DNA of 64,000 nt, taken from the NCBI RefSeq assembly GCF_002237555.1, contig NZ_CP022540.1, forward strand, positions 3,167,001 through 3,231,000, written 5' to 3'. This DNA is from Antarctobacter heliothermus. GTDB lineage: Bacteria > Pseudomonadota > Alphaproteobacteria > Rhodobacterales > Rhodobacteraceae. The translations under genes were made by a program, and so were the position numbers. Below, piece by piece: positions 1 through 12,719 of this stretch. The notes under the pieces are model-generated. The model had not been told where the DNA came from, did no database searches, and saw only the letters and a program-made list of their open reading frames with translations. Position 1 is the first letter of the stretch. Each line of letters opens with the position of its first letter.

Positions 1-104
1 CTGCACCTGCATCTAGTAACGTCCGGCAGGGCAGGCTAAACCCGGGGGACTGCGGCCTGCGTGCCAGTGGGCGCTGCCAGCCGAAATACGGGAGAGGCAC
101 GGGC

Positions 105-2123
<2,019 letters not shown>

Positions 2124-2516
2124 GTGCGCGGGTTGGCGATCATATCCTTGCTGGCCGTGGCCAGCGGCCTGTCGGCCTGCACGCCCGAAGACCCGGAACC
2201 GCCGTTCATGCCGATCTATTCCGGTATCGAAACGCGGCTGCTGGACGGCGATCTGGTGCAGTTCGAGGTCGAGATGCGCGGCGCGCGAAACGCTGCGGAT
2301 GTCGAGGATTATGCCGAATGCGCGGCGGCGCAGTATGCGTTGATCCGAGGTTACGGATTTGCGCGTCATTTGCGCACGACTGCTTACGAAGAGGGTGGCC
2401 TATGGCGCGGAGATGCGGTTTACACCATCTCGGCGGCGCTGCCCCGCGGGCTCAAGACCATCGACGCCGAAGTGGCGACGCTGGCCTGTGCCGAGAACGG
2501 AATACCGATGGTGTGA
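2124..2516 (+). CDS. small lipoprotein within the nuo operon
   Basis: Unrecognised 130 aa protein. It begins at a GTG directly abutting the nuoG stop, so translation is probably coupled. The N-terminus is a short hydrophobic signal ending in LSAC, a lipobox predicting lipidation at about Cys19 and export to the periplasmic face. The rest is soluble, with two cysteines (in the YAECAAAQY and LACAENG segments). It ends 7 bp before nuoH. Its position suggests a lineage-specific accessory or assembly factor for complex I, but that is inference from location only. Confidence 0.75.
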   Translation: MRGLAIISLLAVASGLSACTPEDPEPPFMPIYSGIETRLLDGDLVQFEVEMRGARNAADVEDYAECAAAQYALIRGYGFARHLRTTAYEEGGLWRGDAVYTISAALPRGLKTIDAEVATLACAENGIPMV

Positions 2517-2523
2517 GGACCTG

Positions 2524-3561
2524 ATGGAAAACTTCTTCGCCACGCCTTTGGGCATCTTTGTCATCATCTTTGCGCAATGCCTTGCGGTGCTGGGCTTTGT
2601 GATGATTTCGCTGCTCTTTCTTGTCTACGGCGACCGCAAGATCTGGGCCGCGGTCCAGATGCGGCGCGGGCCGAACGTGGTGGGCATCTATGGCCTGCTG
2701 CAGACCGTGGCCGACGCGCTGAAATATGTCGTTAAAGAGGTGGTCATCCCGGCGGGTGCCGACCGGACCGTCTTTATGCTGGCCCCATTGGCGAGTTTTG
2801 TGCTGGCGATGATCGCCTGGGCAGTGATCCCGTTCAGCGACGGGTGGGTGCTGGCAGATATCAATGTGGCCATCCTGTATGTCCTCGCGATCTCATCGCT
2901 TGAGGTTTACGGCGTGATCATGGGGGGCTGGGCGTCCAACTCCAAATATCCATTCCTTGGCTCGCTGCGCTCTGCGGCGCAGATGATTTCCTATGAGGTG
3001 GCGATCGGTCTGATCATCATCGGGGTGATTATCTCGACCGGATCGCTGAACTTTGGCGACATCGTTGCAGCACAGGACGGGCGGTTTGGGTTCTTCAGCT
3101 GGTATTGGCTGCCGCATTTCCCGATGGTCTTCCTGTTCTTCATCTCTTGCCTGGCAGAGACAAACCGCCCGCCGTTCGACCTGCCAGAGGCGGAATCGGA
3201 ACTCGTCGCTGGCTATCAGGTTGAATACTCGGCAACGCCCTTCCTGCTGTTCATGGCCGGTGAATACATCGCGATCTTCCTGATGTGCGCACTGACCTCG
3301 CTGCTGTTCTTTGGCGGCTGGCTGTCGCCGATCCCGGGTCTGCCGGACGGTGCGCTGTGGATGGTCGGCAAGATGGCGTTCTTCTTCTTCATCTTCGCGA
3401 TGGTGAAGGCGATCACACCGCGCTATCGCTATGACCAGTTGATGCGCCTTGGCTGGAAGGTCTTTCTGCCGTTCTCTCTGGTCTGGGTGGTCTTTGTGTC
3501 CTTCGCGGCCAAGTTCGGCTGGTTCTTTGACAGCTACGCGCGCTGGGTGACCGGGGGCTGA
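2524..3561 (+). CDS. nuoH: NADH-quinone oxidoreductase subunit H
   Basis: Membrane subunit of complex I (ND1 homologue) that forms much of the quinone-binding cavity at the junction with the peripheral arm. 345 aa with about eight membrane segments. Family signatures visible are the early [17 protein letters not shown] segment and the charged loop around [19 protein letters not shown]. The ATG at 2524 is preferred over longer in-frame extensions because it gives the normal N-terminus (MENFF...) and the family length, and it follows the lipoprotein stop by 7 bp. Confidence 0.97.
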   Translation: MENFFATPLGIFVIIFAQCLAVLGFVMISLLFLVYGDRKIWAAVQMRRGPNVVGIYGLLQTVADALKYVVKEVVIPAGADRTVFMLAPLASFVLAMIAWAVIPFSDGWVLADINVAILYVLAISSLEVYGVIMGGWASNSKYPFLGSLRSAAQMISYEVAIGLIIIGVIISTGSLNFGDIVAAQDGRFGFFSWYWLPHFPMVFLFFISCLAETNRPPFDLPEAESELVAGYQVEYSATPFLLFMAGEYIAIFLMCALTSLLFFGGWLSPIPGLPDGALWMVGKMAFFFFIFAMVKAITPRYRYDQLMRLGWKVFLPFSLVWVVFVSFAAKFGWFFDSYARWVTGG

Positions 3562-3696
3562 TAATGTTGCCGGATCGGAAACATATCGTTTCGGACAGCC
3601 AAGGGGTGGTTGATGCCACCACGAGTGCGCCTGTGAGTGGTATCCTTGGGGCAGGGCCGCGCAATCCGCGCCGCTTTTGCCAACAGGGAGAACCCC

Positions 3697-4017
3697 ATGT
3701 CTGATCTGAAATCCGCCATCCTCGACGCGAAATACGTCGATATGATCGACCTTGGTGATTTTGTCGTGCGTGACACCGGCCTGCCGGATGTGGACAGCGA
3801 CGGCAACCTGATGCCGCAGGCGACAGAGATCGCCGCCGCCGTGTTCCGCTGGGCCGCTGACATGCAGGCCGCAGAGGCCGCGCGGGCCAAGACACCGGAG
3901 CCATCCAAAACGGCGGCGTTGAACGAATACGATGAACAGGGCGATCCGCTGATGGACGCGCCCACGGCCGAAAAGTTTGAGGCCGATCTGAACCAGATGA
4001 CAGGGGAGCAAGGATAG
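3697..4017 (+). CDS. hypothetical protein between nuoH and nuoI
   Basis: 106 aa soluble, acidic, alanine-rich protein with no signal peptide, membrane segment or cysteine. The start at 3697 is chosen because AGGGAGAA lies just upstream; a longer frame to 3637 lacks such a site. It ends one base before the nuoI start codon, so it is almost certainly translated with the operon. I do not recognise a family. A role in complex I biogenesis is suggested only by the conserved-looking insertion point between two core subunits. Confidence 0.7.
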   Translation: MSDLKSAILDAKYVDMIDLGDFVVRDTGLPDVDSDGNLMPQATEIAAAVFRWAADMQAAEAARAKTPEPSKTAALNEYDEQGDPLMDAPTAEKFEADLNQMTGEQG

Positions 4018-4018
4018 C

Positions 4019-4513
4019 ATGGCGACCATCGACTACGGCCGGGCCGCGAAGTACTTTCTGCTCGCAGACTTCGTGAAGGGGTTCCAGCTGGGCCTGAAGT
4101 ATTTCTTTGCGCCCAAGGCAACCTTGAACTACCCGCATGAAAAGGGGCCGCTGTCGCCTCGGTTTCGGGGTGAACACGCGCTGCGCCGTTATCCCAACGG
4201 CGAGGAACGCTGTATCGCGTGCAAGCTGTGTGAGGCGATCTGCCCGGCGCAGGCCATCACCATCGACGCGGAACCGCGCGACGACGGCAGCCGCCGCACC
4301 ACGCGCTACGACATCGACATGACCAAATGCATCTACTGCGGATTCTGCCAGGAGGCCTGCCCGGTCGACGCCATCGTCGAGGGGCCGAACTTTGAGTTCG
4401 CCACCGAGACCCGCGAAGAACTGTACTACGACAAGACCAAGCTGCTGGAGAATGGCGACCGCTGGGAAGCCGAGATTGCCCGCAACCTTGAACTTGATGC
4501 GCCTTACCGCTGA
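4019..4513 (+). CDS. nuoI: NADH-quinone oxidoreductase subunit I
   Basis: Ferredoxin-like subunit (TYKY homologue) carrying the N6a and N6b [4Fe-4S] clusters that lead to the terminal cluster in subunit B. Two CxxCxxCxxxCP motifs are intact: Cys65/68/71/75 and Cys104/107/110/114. The length of 164 aa fits the short proteobacterial form. An N-terminal amphipathic stretch ([14 protein letters not shown]) would sit against the membrane arm. The ATG follows an AGCAAGGATAGC context, one base after the preceding ORF. Confidence 0.97.
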   Translation: MATIDYGRAAKYFLLADFVKGFQLGLKYFFAPKATLNYPHEKGPLSPRFRGEHALRRYPNGEERCIACKLCEAICPAQAITIDAEPRDDGSRRTTRYDIDMTKCIYCGFCQEACPVDAIVEGPNFEFATETREELYYDKTKLLENGDRWEAEIARNLELDAPYR

Positions 4514-4535
4514 GCCCGAGAGACCGAGACCGCTT

Positions 4536-5045
4536 ATGCCCCGCTGCCTGAACTTTGCTGTTGCTCTCTGCGCGCTCGCCTTTGCGGCGGGCGGCGGCAT
4601 TGCAGCACAAGAGCCGGGGAGCGAGGCGTGGAACGCCAAGCGGGCGATGCTTTTTTCGCAGGTCTGCATGGCCGCGGCGCCGGATTTTGCCGACATCGAC
4701 GATCGCGCCAAGGCCGCCGGCATGGCGCGGCAAAACGGCGTTTGGGTGGCAGAGCCGGAAATCGTGATCAACCTGATCGAACACGATGGGTTTTGCGACT
4801 GCATCATGAGCGTTTCTGCCCCGGATCAGGGGGCGATGATTGACAAGGTTTTTGGTCAGTTGATGACGGATTTCGGCACAGAGTTCACCGGAGTGCCGGA
4901 CGGGTTTGCCAGTGTGGCACCGTTTCAGCGCGACGGGGTCGAAGTGGTTTCGATCCTTGAGCCGCGCAGCTATGAAGACGGAAAATGGCTGTCGGCCCGC
5001 ACAGCCGTCTTTGGCAACTGCCCCATCCGCGAGGCCGGCAAATGA
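4536..5045 (+). CDS. secreted hypothetical protein within the nuo operon
   Basis: 169 aa protein of unknown function. The ATG at 4536 gives a clear Sec signal peptide (residues about 1-22, hydrophobic core CALAFAAGGG, cleavage near IAA-QE). The mature part contains four scattered cysteines, including a CDC pair in GFCDCIMSVSA, compatible with a disulfide-stabilised periplasmic domain. Its stop overlaps the next start in an ATGA tetranucleotide. An exported, cysteine-containing protein inside the complex I operon is unexpected; function not assigned. Confidence 0.7.
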   Translation: MPRCLNFAVALCALAFAAGGGIAAQEPGSEAWNAKRAMLFSQVCMAAAPDFADIDDRAKAAGMARQNGVWVAEPEIVINLIEHDGFCDCIMSVSAPDQGAMIDKVFGQLMTDFGTEFTGVPDGFASVAPFQRDGVEVVSILEPRSYEDGKWLSARTAVFGNCPIREAGK

Positions 5046-5449
5046 CCGATCCCAAGACCCCATTCGAGCTGATGATGGAACAAGCGCAGGAGATGGCCAA
5101 GGCCTTCAACCCCGCGATGTCCGGCTTTGACCCCAAAGGGTTTGAAAAACTGTGGCCGACCATGTCCAAGGATGCCATGGAAATGTGGTTCGGCAAGGGC
5201 ATGTCCAAGACCGGTCTGGACGCCAAGACCCGGCTTTTGCTGACGATTTCCGGCCTGACGATGCAGGGCGCGCAGGCGGAAACGCCGTTCCGCCTGACCG
5301 TGCGCCACGCGCTGGAGGCTGGGGCCACCCCCGAAGAGATCGCTGAAACCATCGGCCATATGTCGATGTTCGCAGGTATTCCCGCGATGACCCGCGCCAT
5401 GGATCTGGCGCGTGAGGTCATCGCCGAAAATAAGGATGACGAGACATGA
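5042..5449 (+). CDS. carboxymuconolactone decarboxylase-like protein
   Basis: 135 aa alpha-helical protein. The central [14 protein letters not shown]...[26 protein letters not shown] pattern is typical of the CMD/AhpD superfamily. It has no cysteine at all, so it lacks the CxxC redox pair of AhpD-type peroxidase partners; any role would be decarboxylase-like or structural. The start is the ATG in the 4-bp overlap with the secreted protein (5042-5045), and its own end overlaps nuoJ by 4 bp, so three genes are translationally chained. An in-frame upstream ATG at 4985 is rejected because it would run deep into the previous gene. Confidence 0.75.
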   Translation: MTDPKTPFELMMEQAQEMAKAFNPAMSGFDPKGFEKLWPTMSKDAMEMWFGKGMSKTGLDAKTRLLLTISGLTMQGAQAETPFRLTVRHALEAGATPEEIAETIGHMSMFAGIPAMTRAMDLAREVIAENKDDET

Positions 5450-6048
5450 TGGTCTTTGCCTTCTACCTCTTTGCACTTGGCGCCATCGCGGGCGGGTTGT
5501 TTACCGTCATCAGCCGCAACCCGGTGCATTCGGTGCTCTGGCTGATCCTCGCCTTTCTATCCTCGGCGGGGCTGTTTGTGCTGATGGGCGCGGAATTTGT
5601 CGCCATGCTGCTGATCATCGTCTACGTCGGCGCGGTCGCGGTTCTGTTCCTGTTTGTGGTCATGATGCTGGATGTCGATTTCGCCGAACTGAAGGCGGAA
5701 ATGGCCAAATACATGCCTTTAGCGCTGCTGATCGGTCTTGTGATCCTGATGCAACTGGCCATGGCCTTTGGTGTCTGGGAGGCCTCTGAAATGGCGGCCG
5801 GGCAACTGGCACAGCCGACGCCCGAGGGGATGCACAACACTCAGGCGCTGGGGATGATCCTGTACGACCAGTACTTCCTGTTGTTCCAATTGGCCGGTCT
5901 GATCCTGCTGGTCGCCATGATTGGCGCGATCGTGCTGACCCTGCGCCACCGCACCGACATCAAGCGTCAGGACATTCTGGCGCAGATGTACCGTGATCCC
6001 GCCAAGGCGATGGAACTCAAGGACGTCAAACCGGGGCAGGGCCTGTAA
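5446..6048 (+). CDS. nuoJ: NADH-quinone oxidoreductase subunit J
   Basis: Membrane-arm subunit (ND6 homologue) of complex I with five predicted membrane helices. It shows the conserved third helix pattern ([22 protein letters not shown]) that includes the pi-bulge region linking quinone chemistry to proton pumping. 200 aa, normal for the family. The start codon is doubled (ATGATG), and the first overlaps the preceding stop. Confidence 0.96.
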   Translation: MMVFAFYLFALGAIAGGLFTVISRNPVHSVLWLILAFLSSAGLFVLMGAEFVAMLLIIVYVGAVAVLFLFVVMMLDVDFAELKAEMAKYMPLALLIGLVILMQLAMAFGVWEASEMAAGQLAQPTPEGMHNTQALGMILYDQYFLLFQLAGLILLVAMIGAIVLTLRHRTDIKRQDILAQMYRDPAKAMELKDVKPGQGL

Positions 6049-6245
6049 TGAGCCCGTTCTGGGATATGGTCCTGTCGCCCACTGGACTGATGCTGTACGC
6101 GGCGTTCTGGGCGTTCAAAATCCTCGCCGGGGCCTGGATGCTGCGCAAAGCCATGCTGTTGTTGCCGGTTCGGGCGCAAAGCTGGACTGAGGACAAGTTG
6201 GGGCGGATCAAGCTGCGGGGTCGCGGGCGGCGCCGTTTGGGATGA
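6048..6245 (+). CDS. small hypothetical membrane-associated protein, nuoJ-nuoK interval
   Basis: 65 aa ORF whose ATG overlaps the nuoJ stop (TAATG). It has one moderately hydrophobic stretch (TGLMLYAAFWAFKILAGAW) and a strongly basic C-terminal tail (RGRGRRRLG). GGGCAGGG upstream could serve as a ribosome site. No family recognised. The tight coupling to nuoJ supports it; the short length and arginine-rich end leave real doubt that it is a stable protein. Confidence 0.45.
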   Translation: MSPFWDMVLSPTGLMLYAAFWAFKILAGAWMLRKAMLLLPVRAQSWTEDKLGRIKLRGRGRRRLG

Positions 6246-6307
6246 CACTTTTCCGGGCCTGACCCGGGACCGCCTGTCCGGTACAGGGCAGGGCAACAGA
6301 CAAAAGG

Positions 6308-6326
6308 CCCCGGATCACCTCCGGGG
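6308..6326 (+). other. intercistronic hairpin before nuoK
   Basis: Perfect inverted repeat CCCCGGA-TCACC-TCCGGGG in the only sizeable untranslated gap of the nuo run. There is no T-run after it, so it looks like an mRNA-processing or stability element and not a terminator. Confidence 0.5.
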
Positions 6327-6394
6327 CGCGGGTCCGAAAGCCTTCGGACACACAAGTTAGGACTGAAACGGGCACAAAGCCCGGAGGGACGCAC

Positions 6395-6700
6395 ATGATC
6401 GGATTGGAACATTACCTGACGGTGGCGGCGGTGCTCTTCGTCATCGGCATCTTCGGGCTTTTCCTGAACCGCAAGAACGTGATCATCCTGCTCATGAGCA
6501 TCGAACTCATGCTGTTGGCGGTGAACATCAATCTCGTTGCGTTCTCGACGCATCTTGGCGATCTGGTCGGGCAGGTCTTCACACTTTTTGTGTTGACCGT
6601 CGCCGCCGCAGAGGCCGCGATTGGTCTGGCCATTCTGGTCTGTTTCTTCCGCAACCGCGGCACGATCGCCGTGGAAGACGTCAACGTGATGAAAGGCTGA
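6395..6700 (+). CDS. nuoK: NADH-quinone oxidoreductase subunit K
   Basis: Small membrane-arm subunit (ND4L homologue) with three membrane helices. Two intramembrane glutamates of the proton pathway are visible, in the [12 protein letters not shown] and [11 protein letters not shown] segments. 101 aa, exactly the usual size. The start follows GGAGGGACGCAC. It ends 4 bp before nuoL. Confidence 0.97.
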   Translation: MIGLEHYLTVAAVLFVIGIFGLFLNRKNVIILLMSIELMLLAVNINLVAFSTHLGDLVGQVFTLFVLTVAAAEAAIGLAILVCFFRNRGTIAVEDVNVMKG

Positions 6701-6704
6701 CCTG

Positions 6705-8834
6705 ATGGAGAGCATCATCCTCTTTGGCCCGCTGGTGGGCGCGCTCATCGCGGGCTTTGGTTGGAAACTGACGGGCATTCGTGGCGCGCAGTGGATTTCC
6801 ACCGGCCTGTTGTTTCTGGCCTGTGCCTTTTCGTGGATCGTGTTTTTCACACACGGCCCAGAGACGCAGCACATTCAGGTCATGCGCTGGATCGAAAGCG
6901 GCACGCTGTCGACCGACTGGTCGATCCGGTTGGATCGACTGACCTCGATCATGCTGATTGTCGTGACCACGGTTTCGGCGCTCGTCCACCTGTATTCGTT
7001 TGGCTACATGGCGCATGACAGCCAGTTCAAGGAAGGCGAGGAAAGCTATAAACCGCGCTTCTTTGCTTACCTGTCGTTCTTTACTTTTGCCATGTTGATG
7101 CTGGTGACCTCGGACAATCTCGTTCAGATGTTCTTTGGCTGGGAAGGCGTGGGCGTTGCCTCTTACCTGTTGATCGGCTTCTACTATCGCAAGCCGAGCG
7201 CTAACGCCGCCGCCATCAAGGCCTTTGTCGTCAACCGGGTGGGGGATTTCGGGTTTGCGCTGGGGATCTTTGCGATCTTCTTCCTGACCGATAGCGTGCG
7301 TTTTGACGATGTCTTTGCCGCTGCTCCGACACTGGCCGAAACGCAGATGACCTTCCTCTGGCGCAGCTGGAACGCCGCCGAGATTGTAGCGCTGCTGCTG
7401 TTTGTCGGTGCGATGGGTAAATCGGCGCAACTGTTCCTGCACACCTGGTTGCCGGACGCGATGGAAGGCCCGACACCCGTGTCGGCCCTGATCCACGCCG
7501 CGACCATGGTGACGGCGGGTGTCTTCCTTGTCTGCCGCATGTCGCCGATCATGGAATTCGCACCGAACGCTACCATGTTCATCACCTTCCTTGGCGCATC
7601 GACGGCCTTTGTCGCGGCGACCATCGGTTTGGTTCAAAACGACATCAAACGCGTGATCGCATATTCGACCATGTCCCAGCTTGGTTATATGTTCGTGGCT
7701 GCGGGCGTAGGGGTCTACTCGGTCGCCATGTTCCACCTGTTCACGCATGCCTTCTTTAAGGCGATGCTGTTCCTTGGGGCCGGTTCGGTCATCCACGGGA
7801 TGCATCACGAGCAGGACATGCGGAACTATGGCGGCCTGCGCAAAAAGCTACCCTATACCTTCTGGGCGATGATGATCGGCACGCTGGCGATCACGGGTGT
7901 CGGCATTCCGCTGACGCACATCGGGTTCGCAGGCTTCCTGTCCAAGGACGCGGTGATCGAAAGCGCCTTTGCGGGCACACAGGGCGGTTATGCCTTCTGG
8001 ATGCTGGTCGTGGCGGCACTGTTCACCAGTTTCTACAGCTGGCGCCTGATGTTCCTGACCTTCTTCGGCAAGCCGCGCGGTGACAAGCACACGCATGAGC
8101 ACGCGCATGAAAGCCCGACTGTCATGCTGGTGCCACTGGGCGTGCTGGCGCTGGGGGCGATCTTCTCCGGCATGATCTGGTACGGCAGCTTTTTCGGCGA
8201 CCATGACAAGGTGAACAGCTTCTTCGGTATCCCCGGCGCACATGCTGAGGCTGCGGAACATGGCGCACCAGCCGATGCGGGACACGGTGACGACCACGCT
8301 GAGGCCGACGCAGCACATGCGGACACTGCGGACGCAGGCGATCACGCAGCAGAGGCCGGGGATCACGCGGTTGCGGCACCGGGCGCAGGCGCGATCTACA
8401 TGGGCCCGGACAACCACGTTATGGACGACGCGCACCATGCGCCGACATGGGTCAAGATCTCTCCGTTCATCGCCATGCTGATCGGTTTCGTCACCGCCTA
8501 CTGGTTCTACATCGTGAACCCGAAATTGCCGGTCAAACTGGCCGAGAGCCAGCGGCCGCTTTACCTGTTCCTGCTGAACAAATGGTACTTTGACGAGATC
8601 TACGATTTTCTCTTTGTGCAACCGGCCAAGGCGCTGGGGCGCATCCTGTGGAAGGGCGGCGATGAGGCGATCATCAAGGGCGGCTTGAACGGCATCGCCT
8701 TGGGGATTGTGCCCTTCTTCACCCGCCTCGCGGGGCGGGCACAGTCCGGCTACATCTTTACCTATGCCTTTGCGATGGTGATCGGGATTGCGATCTTCAT
8801 CACCTGGATGACGCTCAGCGGAGGGGCACACTAA
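6705..8834 (+). CDS. nuoL: NADH-quinone oxidoreductase subunit L
   Basis: Distal antiporter-like proton-pumping subunit (ND5 homologue). 709 aa with about 16 membrane segments. The family core ([41 protein letters not shown]) is intact. Unusual is a long hydrophilic segment at about residues 505-580, almost entirely Ala, His, Asp, Glu and Gly, preceded by a shorter His-rich patch (HTHEHAHES, near residue 462). The stop overlaps the nuoM start by one base. Confidence 0.97.
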   Translation: MESIILFGPLVGALIAGFGWKLTGIRGAQWISTGLLFLACAFSWIVFFTHGPETQHIQVMRWIESGTLSTDWSIRLDRLTSIMLIVVTTVSALVHLYSFGYMAHDSQFKEGEESYKPRFFAYLSFFTFAMLMLVTSDNLVQMFFGWEGVGVASYLLIGFYYRKPSANAAAIKAFVVNRVGDFGFALGIFAIFFLTDSVRFDDVFAAAPTLAETQMTFLWRSWNAAEIVALLLFVGAMGKSAQLFLHTWLPDAMEGPTPVSALIHAATMVTAGVFLVCRMSPIMEFAPNATMFITFLGASTAFVAATIGLVQNDIKRVIAYSTMSQLGYMFVAAGVGVYSVAMFHLFTHAFFKAMLFLGAGSVIHGMHHEQDMRNYGGLRKKLPYTFWAMMIGTLAITGVGIPLTHIGFAGFLSKDAVIESAFAGTQGGYAFWMLVVAALFTSFYSWRLMFLTFFGKPRGDKHTHEHAHESPTVMLVPLGVLALGAIFSGMIWYGSFFGDHDKVNSFFGIPGAHAEAAEHGAPADAGHGDDHAEADAAHADTADAGDHAAEAGDHAVAAPGAGAIYMGPDNHVMDDAHHAPTWVKISPFIAMLIGFVTAYWFYIVNPKLPVKLAESQRPLYLFLLNKWYFDEIYDFLFVQPAKALGRILWKGGDEAIIKGGLNGIALGIVPFFTRLAGRAQSGYIFTYAFAMVIGIAIFITWMTLSGGAH

Positions 8835-10402
8835 TGGGCAACCTGCTTTCCATCGTCACTTTCCTGCCTGCGCTGGCGGCCCTGATCATGGCGCTGTTCC
8901 TGCGGGGCAACGACGAGGCGGCGCAGCGCAATGCCAAATGGCTGGCGCTGATCGCGACAGGGGCGACCTTTGTCATTTCGCTGTTCATCCTGTTCCAGTT
9001 TGACGCGGACAACACCGGGTTCCAAATGGTCGAGGAACGGCCTTGGCTGCTGGGTCTGAACTACCGGATGGGCGTGGACGGGATCAGCGTCCTGTTCGTC
9101 ATGCTGACCACCTTCATGATGCCGCTGGTCATCGCGGCCAGCTGGGATGTCAGCCACCGGGTCAAGGAATACATGATCGCCTTCCTGCTGCTGGAAACGC
9201 TGATGCTGGGCGTCTTCATGGCGCTGGATCTGGTGCTGTTCTACCTCTTCTTCGAGGCGGGCCTGATCCCGATGTTCCTGATCATCGGCATCTGGGGCGG
9301 CAAGGACCGCATCTATGCCTCGTTCAAGTTCTTCCTCTACACCTTCCTCGGTTCGGTGCTGATGCTGGTCGCCATGGTGGGCATGTATGCGGATGCGGGC
9401 ACGACCTGCATCGGCCATTGCGATGTGTCGCTGCTGAAACACACCTTTGCCTCCGAGGACTTCAGCATCTGGGGCATTCCGATTGTGGGCGGGATGCAGA
9501 CCCTGCTGTTCATCGCCTTCTTCGCCAGCTTCGCGGTCAAGATGCCGATGTGGCCTGTCCACACATGGTTGCCAGAGGCGCACGTTCAGGCGCCCACGGC
9601 GGGCTCTGTGGTGCTGGCGGCGATCCTGTTGAAAATGGGCGGCTACGGCTTCTTGCGGTTCAGCCTTGCGATGTTCCCCGTTGGGTCCGACGTGATGGCG
9701 AACTTTGTGTTCACCCTGTCGGTGATCGCGATCATCTACACCAGCCTGGTGGCGCTGGTGCAGGAAGACATGAAAAAACTGATTGCCTATTCGTCGGTTG
9801 CGCACATGGGCTATGTCACCATGGGCATCTTTGCCGCCAACCAGCAGGGTGTGGATGGCGCGATTTTCCAGATGATCAGCCACGGCTTTATCTCGGGTGC
9901 GCTATTCCTCTGCGTGGGCGTGATCTATGATCGGATGCACACCCGTGAGATCGACGCCTATGGCGGTCTGGTGAACCGGATGCCGGCCTATGCGCTGATC
10001 TTCATGCTGTTCACCATGGCCAATGTCGGCCTGCCGGGCACCTCCGGGTTCATCGGCGAGTTCCTCGTGCTTATGGGGATTTTCCAGGTCAATACCTGGG
10101 TCGCGGCGGGGGCCACCACGGGGGTGATCCTGTCGGCCTGTTACGCGCTGTGGCTGTACCGCAGGGTCGTGATGGGCGATCTGATCAAGGAAAGCCTCAA
10201 GACCATCAAGGACATGACTACACGGGAAAAGGCGATCTTTGCCCCGCTGGTGGTTATGACGATCTGGATGGGCGTCTATCCGGCGCCGATCCTTGACCGC
10301 ACCGGGCCGTCGGTCGAGGCGCTGGTAACCAAAGTAGACATGGCGCTTGCCGCTGCCGGCCGCACTGATGCCGACACGCAAGTGGCTGTCGCGGAACACT
10401 AA
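8834..10402 (+). CDS. nuoM: NADH-quinone oxidoreductase subunit M
   Basis: Antiporter-like proton-pumping subunit (ND4 homologue), 522 aa, about 14 membrane segments. The [21 protein letters not shown] and [20 protein letters not shown] signatures carry the conserved helix-5 Glu and the broken-helix region. Translation is coupled to nuoL (TAATG). A 12-bp spacer with AAGGAGAG leads to nuoN. Confidence 0.97.
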   Translation: MGNLLSIVTFLPALAALIMALFLRGNDEAAQRNAKWLALIATGATFVISLFILFQFDADNTGFQMVEERPWLLGLNYRMGVDGISVLFVMLTTFMMPLVIAASWDVSHRVKEYMIAFLLLETLMLGVFMALDLVLFYLFFEAGLIPMFLIIGIWGGKDRIYASFKFFLYTFLGSVLMLVAMVGMYADAGTTCIGHCDVSLLKHTFASEDFSIWGIPIVGGMQTLLFIAFFASFAVKMPMWPVHTWLPEAHVQAPTAGSVVLAAILLKMGGYGFLRFSLAMFPVGSDVMANFVFTLSVIAIIYTSLVALVQEDMKKLIAYSSVAHMGYVTMGIFAANQQGVDGAIFQMISHGFISGALFLCVGVIYDRMHTREIDAYGGLVNRMPAYALIFMLFTMANVGLPGTSGFIGEFLVLMGIFQVNTWVAAGATTGVILSACYALWLYRRVVMGDLIKESLKTIKDMTTREKAIFAPLVVMTIWMGVYPAPILDRTGPSVEALVTKVDMALAAAGRTDADTQVAVAEH

Positions 10403-10414
10403 GGAGAGCGGGAC

Positions 10415-11857
10415 ATGATCTCGGCTGATCTCAACATCATCCTGCCGGAAATCCTGCTGTCGGTCTTTGCGATGGCAGCCTTGGTAGGGGCGGTTTACAC
10501 CAGCAAAGACAAGCTGGCGCCGGTTTTGGTCTGGGCGACCTCGGCGCTGTTCTTGGCGCTGGCCTTCTGGATCGGGGCAACGGGTGAGGGCACGCAAGTC
10601 GCCTTTAACGGGATGTTCGTGAACGACGGTTTTGCGCGCTTTGCCAAGGTTGTGATCCTTGTCTCTGCGGCGGCGGTTTTGCTGATGAGCGAAGGCTACA
10701 TGATGCGGCGGGGGTTGCTGCGCTTTGAGTACCCGTTGTTGGTCACTCTGGCCGTGGTCGGCATGATGATGATGGTTTCGGCCGGCGATCTGATGGCGCT
10801 CTACATGGGGCTCGAACTGCAATCTCTGTCGCTGTATGTCGTGGCGTCGCTGCGCCGTGACAGTGCCAAATCGACCGAAGCGGGACTGAAGTATTTTGTG
10901 CTGGGCGCACTGTCGTCGGGTCTGCTGCTTTACGGCGCATCGCTGACCTACGGCTATGCCGGGACGACGCTGTTTTCAGGCATCATCCAGACCGCCACTG
11001 AAGGCGAAATGCCGATTGGTCTGCTGATCGGTCTGGTGATGTTGATTTCCGGTCTGGCGTTCAAGGTCTCGGCCGTGCCGTTCCACATGTGGACGCCGGA
11101 TGTTTACGAAGGGTCCCCCACGCCGGTCACTGCCTTTTTTGCCACCGCACCCAAAGTCGCCGCCATGGCGCTGTTTGCGCGGGTCATGTTTGACGCCTTT
11201 GGCAATGCGACGGCGGACTGGGGGCAGGTGATTGCGCTGTTGTCGGTGCTGTCGATGTTCTTGGGCTCGATCGCGGCCATCGGCCAGCGCGACATCAAAC
11301 GCCTGATGGCCTATTCGTCGATCGCCCACATGGGATATGCGTTGATGGGGCTGGCGGCGGGCACCGAATTGGGTGTGCAGGCGATGCTGATCTACATGGC
11401 GATCTACGTCACCATGAACGTTGGCACCTTTGCCTTTATCCTGTCGATGGAACGTGACGGTCAGCCGGTGACGGACATCGAGAGCCTTGGCATGTATTCA
11501 ACCAAGGAGCCGGGCAAGGCGTTGGCCATGCTGGTGCTGCTGTTCAGCTTGGCAGGTGTGCCGCCGCTGGTCGGGTTCTTTGGCAAGTTCTATGTCTTGC
11601 GCGCCGCCTATGAGGGCGGGCTGGCCTGGCTGGCTGTGGCAGGTGTGATCGCGTCCGTGATCGGGGCGTTCTACTACCTGCGGATCGTGTTCTACATGTA
11701 CTTTGGCGAAGACCGCGAAGACGCACTGGACGGTGGAAAGTCGCCGGTTCTGTGGGGCTTTTTGATGGTGTCGGCGGTGATCATGGTGGCGGGTGTCGTC
11801 AACCTGTTTGGCATCGAAGGCGCGGCACAGGCGGCGGCGGCAACGCTGGTCAATTGA
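10415..11857 (+). CDS. nuoN: NADH-quinone oxidoreductase subunit N
   Basis: Third antiporter-like subunit of complex I (ND2 homologue), 480 aa, about 14 membrane segments. Recognisable by [18 protein letters not shown] and [21 protein letters not shown]. It has a good ribosome site (AAGGAG) 8 bp upstream. Last complex I gene of the run. The NADH-module genes nuoA-F are not in the window and presumably lie to the left. Confidence 0.97.
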   Translation: MISADLNIILPEILLSVFAMAALVGAVYTSKDKLAPVLVWATSALFLALAFWIGATGEGTQVAFNGMFVNDGFARFAKVVILVSAAAVLLMSEGYMMRRGLLRFEYPLLVTLAVVGMMMMVSAGDLMALYMGLELQSLSLYVVASLRRDSAKSTEAGLKYFVLGALSSGLLLYGASLTYGYAGTTLFSGIIQTATEGEMPIGLLIGLVMLISGLAFKVSAVPFHMWTPDVYEGSPTPVTAFFATAPKVAAMALFARVMFDAFGNATADWGQVIALLSVLSMFLGSIAAIGQRDIKRLMAYSSIAHMGYALMGLAAGTELGVQAMLIYMAIYVTMNVGTFAFILSMERDGQPVTDIESLGMYSTKEPGKALAMLVLLFSLAGVPPLVGFFGKFYVLRAAYEGGLAWLAVAGVIASVIGAFYYLRIVFYMYFGEDREDALDGGKSPVLWGFLMVSAVIMVAGVVNLFGIEGAAQAAAATLVN

Positions 11858-11866
11858 TTTGGGTGG

Positions 11867-11890
11867 CCGCGCGCCCTTGCGGGCGCGCGG
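11867..11890 (+). terminator. GC-rich hairpin after nuoN
   Basis: Ten-base perfect stem (CCGCGCGCCC / GGGCGCGCGG) with a TTGC loop, 9 bp after the nuoN stop. No T-run follows, so it may be only a partial terminator or RNA-stability element separating nuo from birA-coaX-rnj. A second, smaller G5/C5 stem follows at about 11895-11909. Confidence 0.45.
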
Positions 11891-11968
11891 TGATTGGGGG
11901 CTCTGCCCCCGTCTCCCTGCGGTCGATTCCCCCGGGATATTTTCAGACAGAAGAAACGGGGGCCTGCC

Positions 11969-12712
11969 ATGGACTGGCCGCAAGGGTATGGACGACGGGT
12001 ACTGGCTGAAGTGGACAGCACCAATGCCGAGGCGGTGCGGGTTGCGGGGACGCTGGCCGGGCCAGAGTGGATCCTTGGGTTGCAGCAGACGGCGGCGCGG
12101 GGGCGGCGCGGCCGGGCCTGGGTTAATCCTGCAGGGAATTTTGCCGCGACATTGGTGATGCGCCCGACCGAGACGCCAGATCGGGTGGCGCTGCGCAGTT
12201 TTGTGGCGGCGCTGGCGCTGTACGATGCCCTGGAGCGTGTGACCGGCACGGCGATTGGTCTGTCGCTAAAGTGGCCCAACGATGTCTTGCTGAACGGGGG
12301 CAAACTGGCGGGGATCCTGCTGGAAAGCATCGGTGGGCCGGGCGGGCATCTGGCCATCGGCATCGGGGTCAATTTGCTGGCAGCCCCTGAGATGTCTCAG
12401 GTGGAAGAGCGTGCGGTGACGCCGGTGGCGCTGTTGCCGGAGACCGGGGTCCGGGTCACGCCGGAGGCTTTTCTCAGTGCGCTGGCCTCGGCCTATGCCA
12501 CGCATGAAGCGCGCTTTGTCACTTATGGGTTTGAGCCGATCCGCAGTCTCTGGTTGCAGCGCGCGGCCCGTCTGGGCGAGACGATCACTGCCCGGACGGC
12601 GCGCGATACCGAGACCGGGGTCTTCGAGACGGTGGACGCCACGGGGCAACTTGTCCTAAAGACCCCCAAGGGCCGCGTGACCGTCGCGGCGGCGGACATC
12701 TTTTTCGGATAG
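11969..12712 (+). CDS. birA: biotin--[acetyl-CoA-carboxylase] ligase
   Basis: Activates biotin with ATP and attaches it to the carboxyl-carrier lysine of biotin-dependent carboxylases. 247 aa with catalytic motifs GRRGRAWV (adenylate-binding loop) and KWPNDVLLNGGKLAGILLE. The N-terminal DNA-binding domain of E. coli BirA is absent, so this is the monofunctional ligase and not a biotin repressor. The start at 11969 is preferred to an upstream frame that would translate the hairpin region. It sits 7 bp before coaX. Confidence 0.93.
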   Translation: MDWPQGYGRRVLAEVDSTNAEAVRVAGTLAGPEWILGLQQTAARGRRGRAWVNPAGNFAATLVMRPTETPDRVALRSFVAALALYDALERVTGTAIGLSLKWPNDVLLNGGKLAGILLESIGGPGGHLAIGIGVNLLAAPEMSQVEERAVTPVALLPETGVRVTPEAFLSALASAYATHEARFVTYGFEPIRSLWLQRAARLGETITARTARDTETGVFETVDATGQLVLKTPKGRVTVAAADIFFG

Positions 12713-12719
12713 GCAACGC

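Noticed and set aside
1..39. Short open stretch (12 codons then TAA) at the left edge that might be the end of an upstream gene
   Set aside because: Too short to identify; no motif or overlap supports it.
3413..4807. 464-codon minus frame across the nuoI region
   Set aside because: Antisense to ferredoxin motifs and two other coupled genes; no start site or domain.
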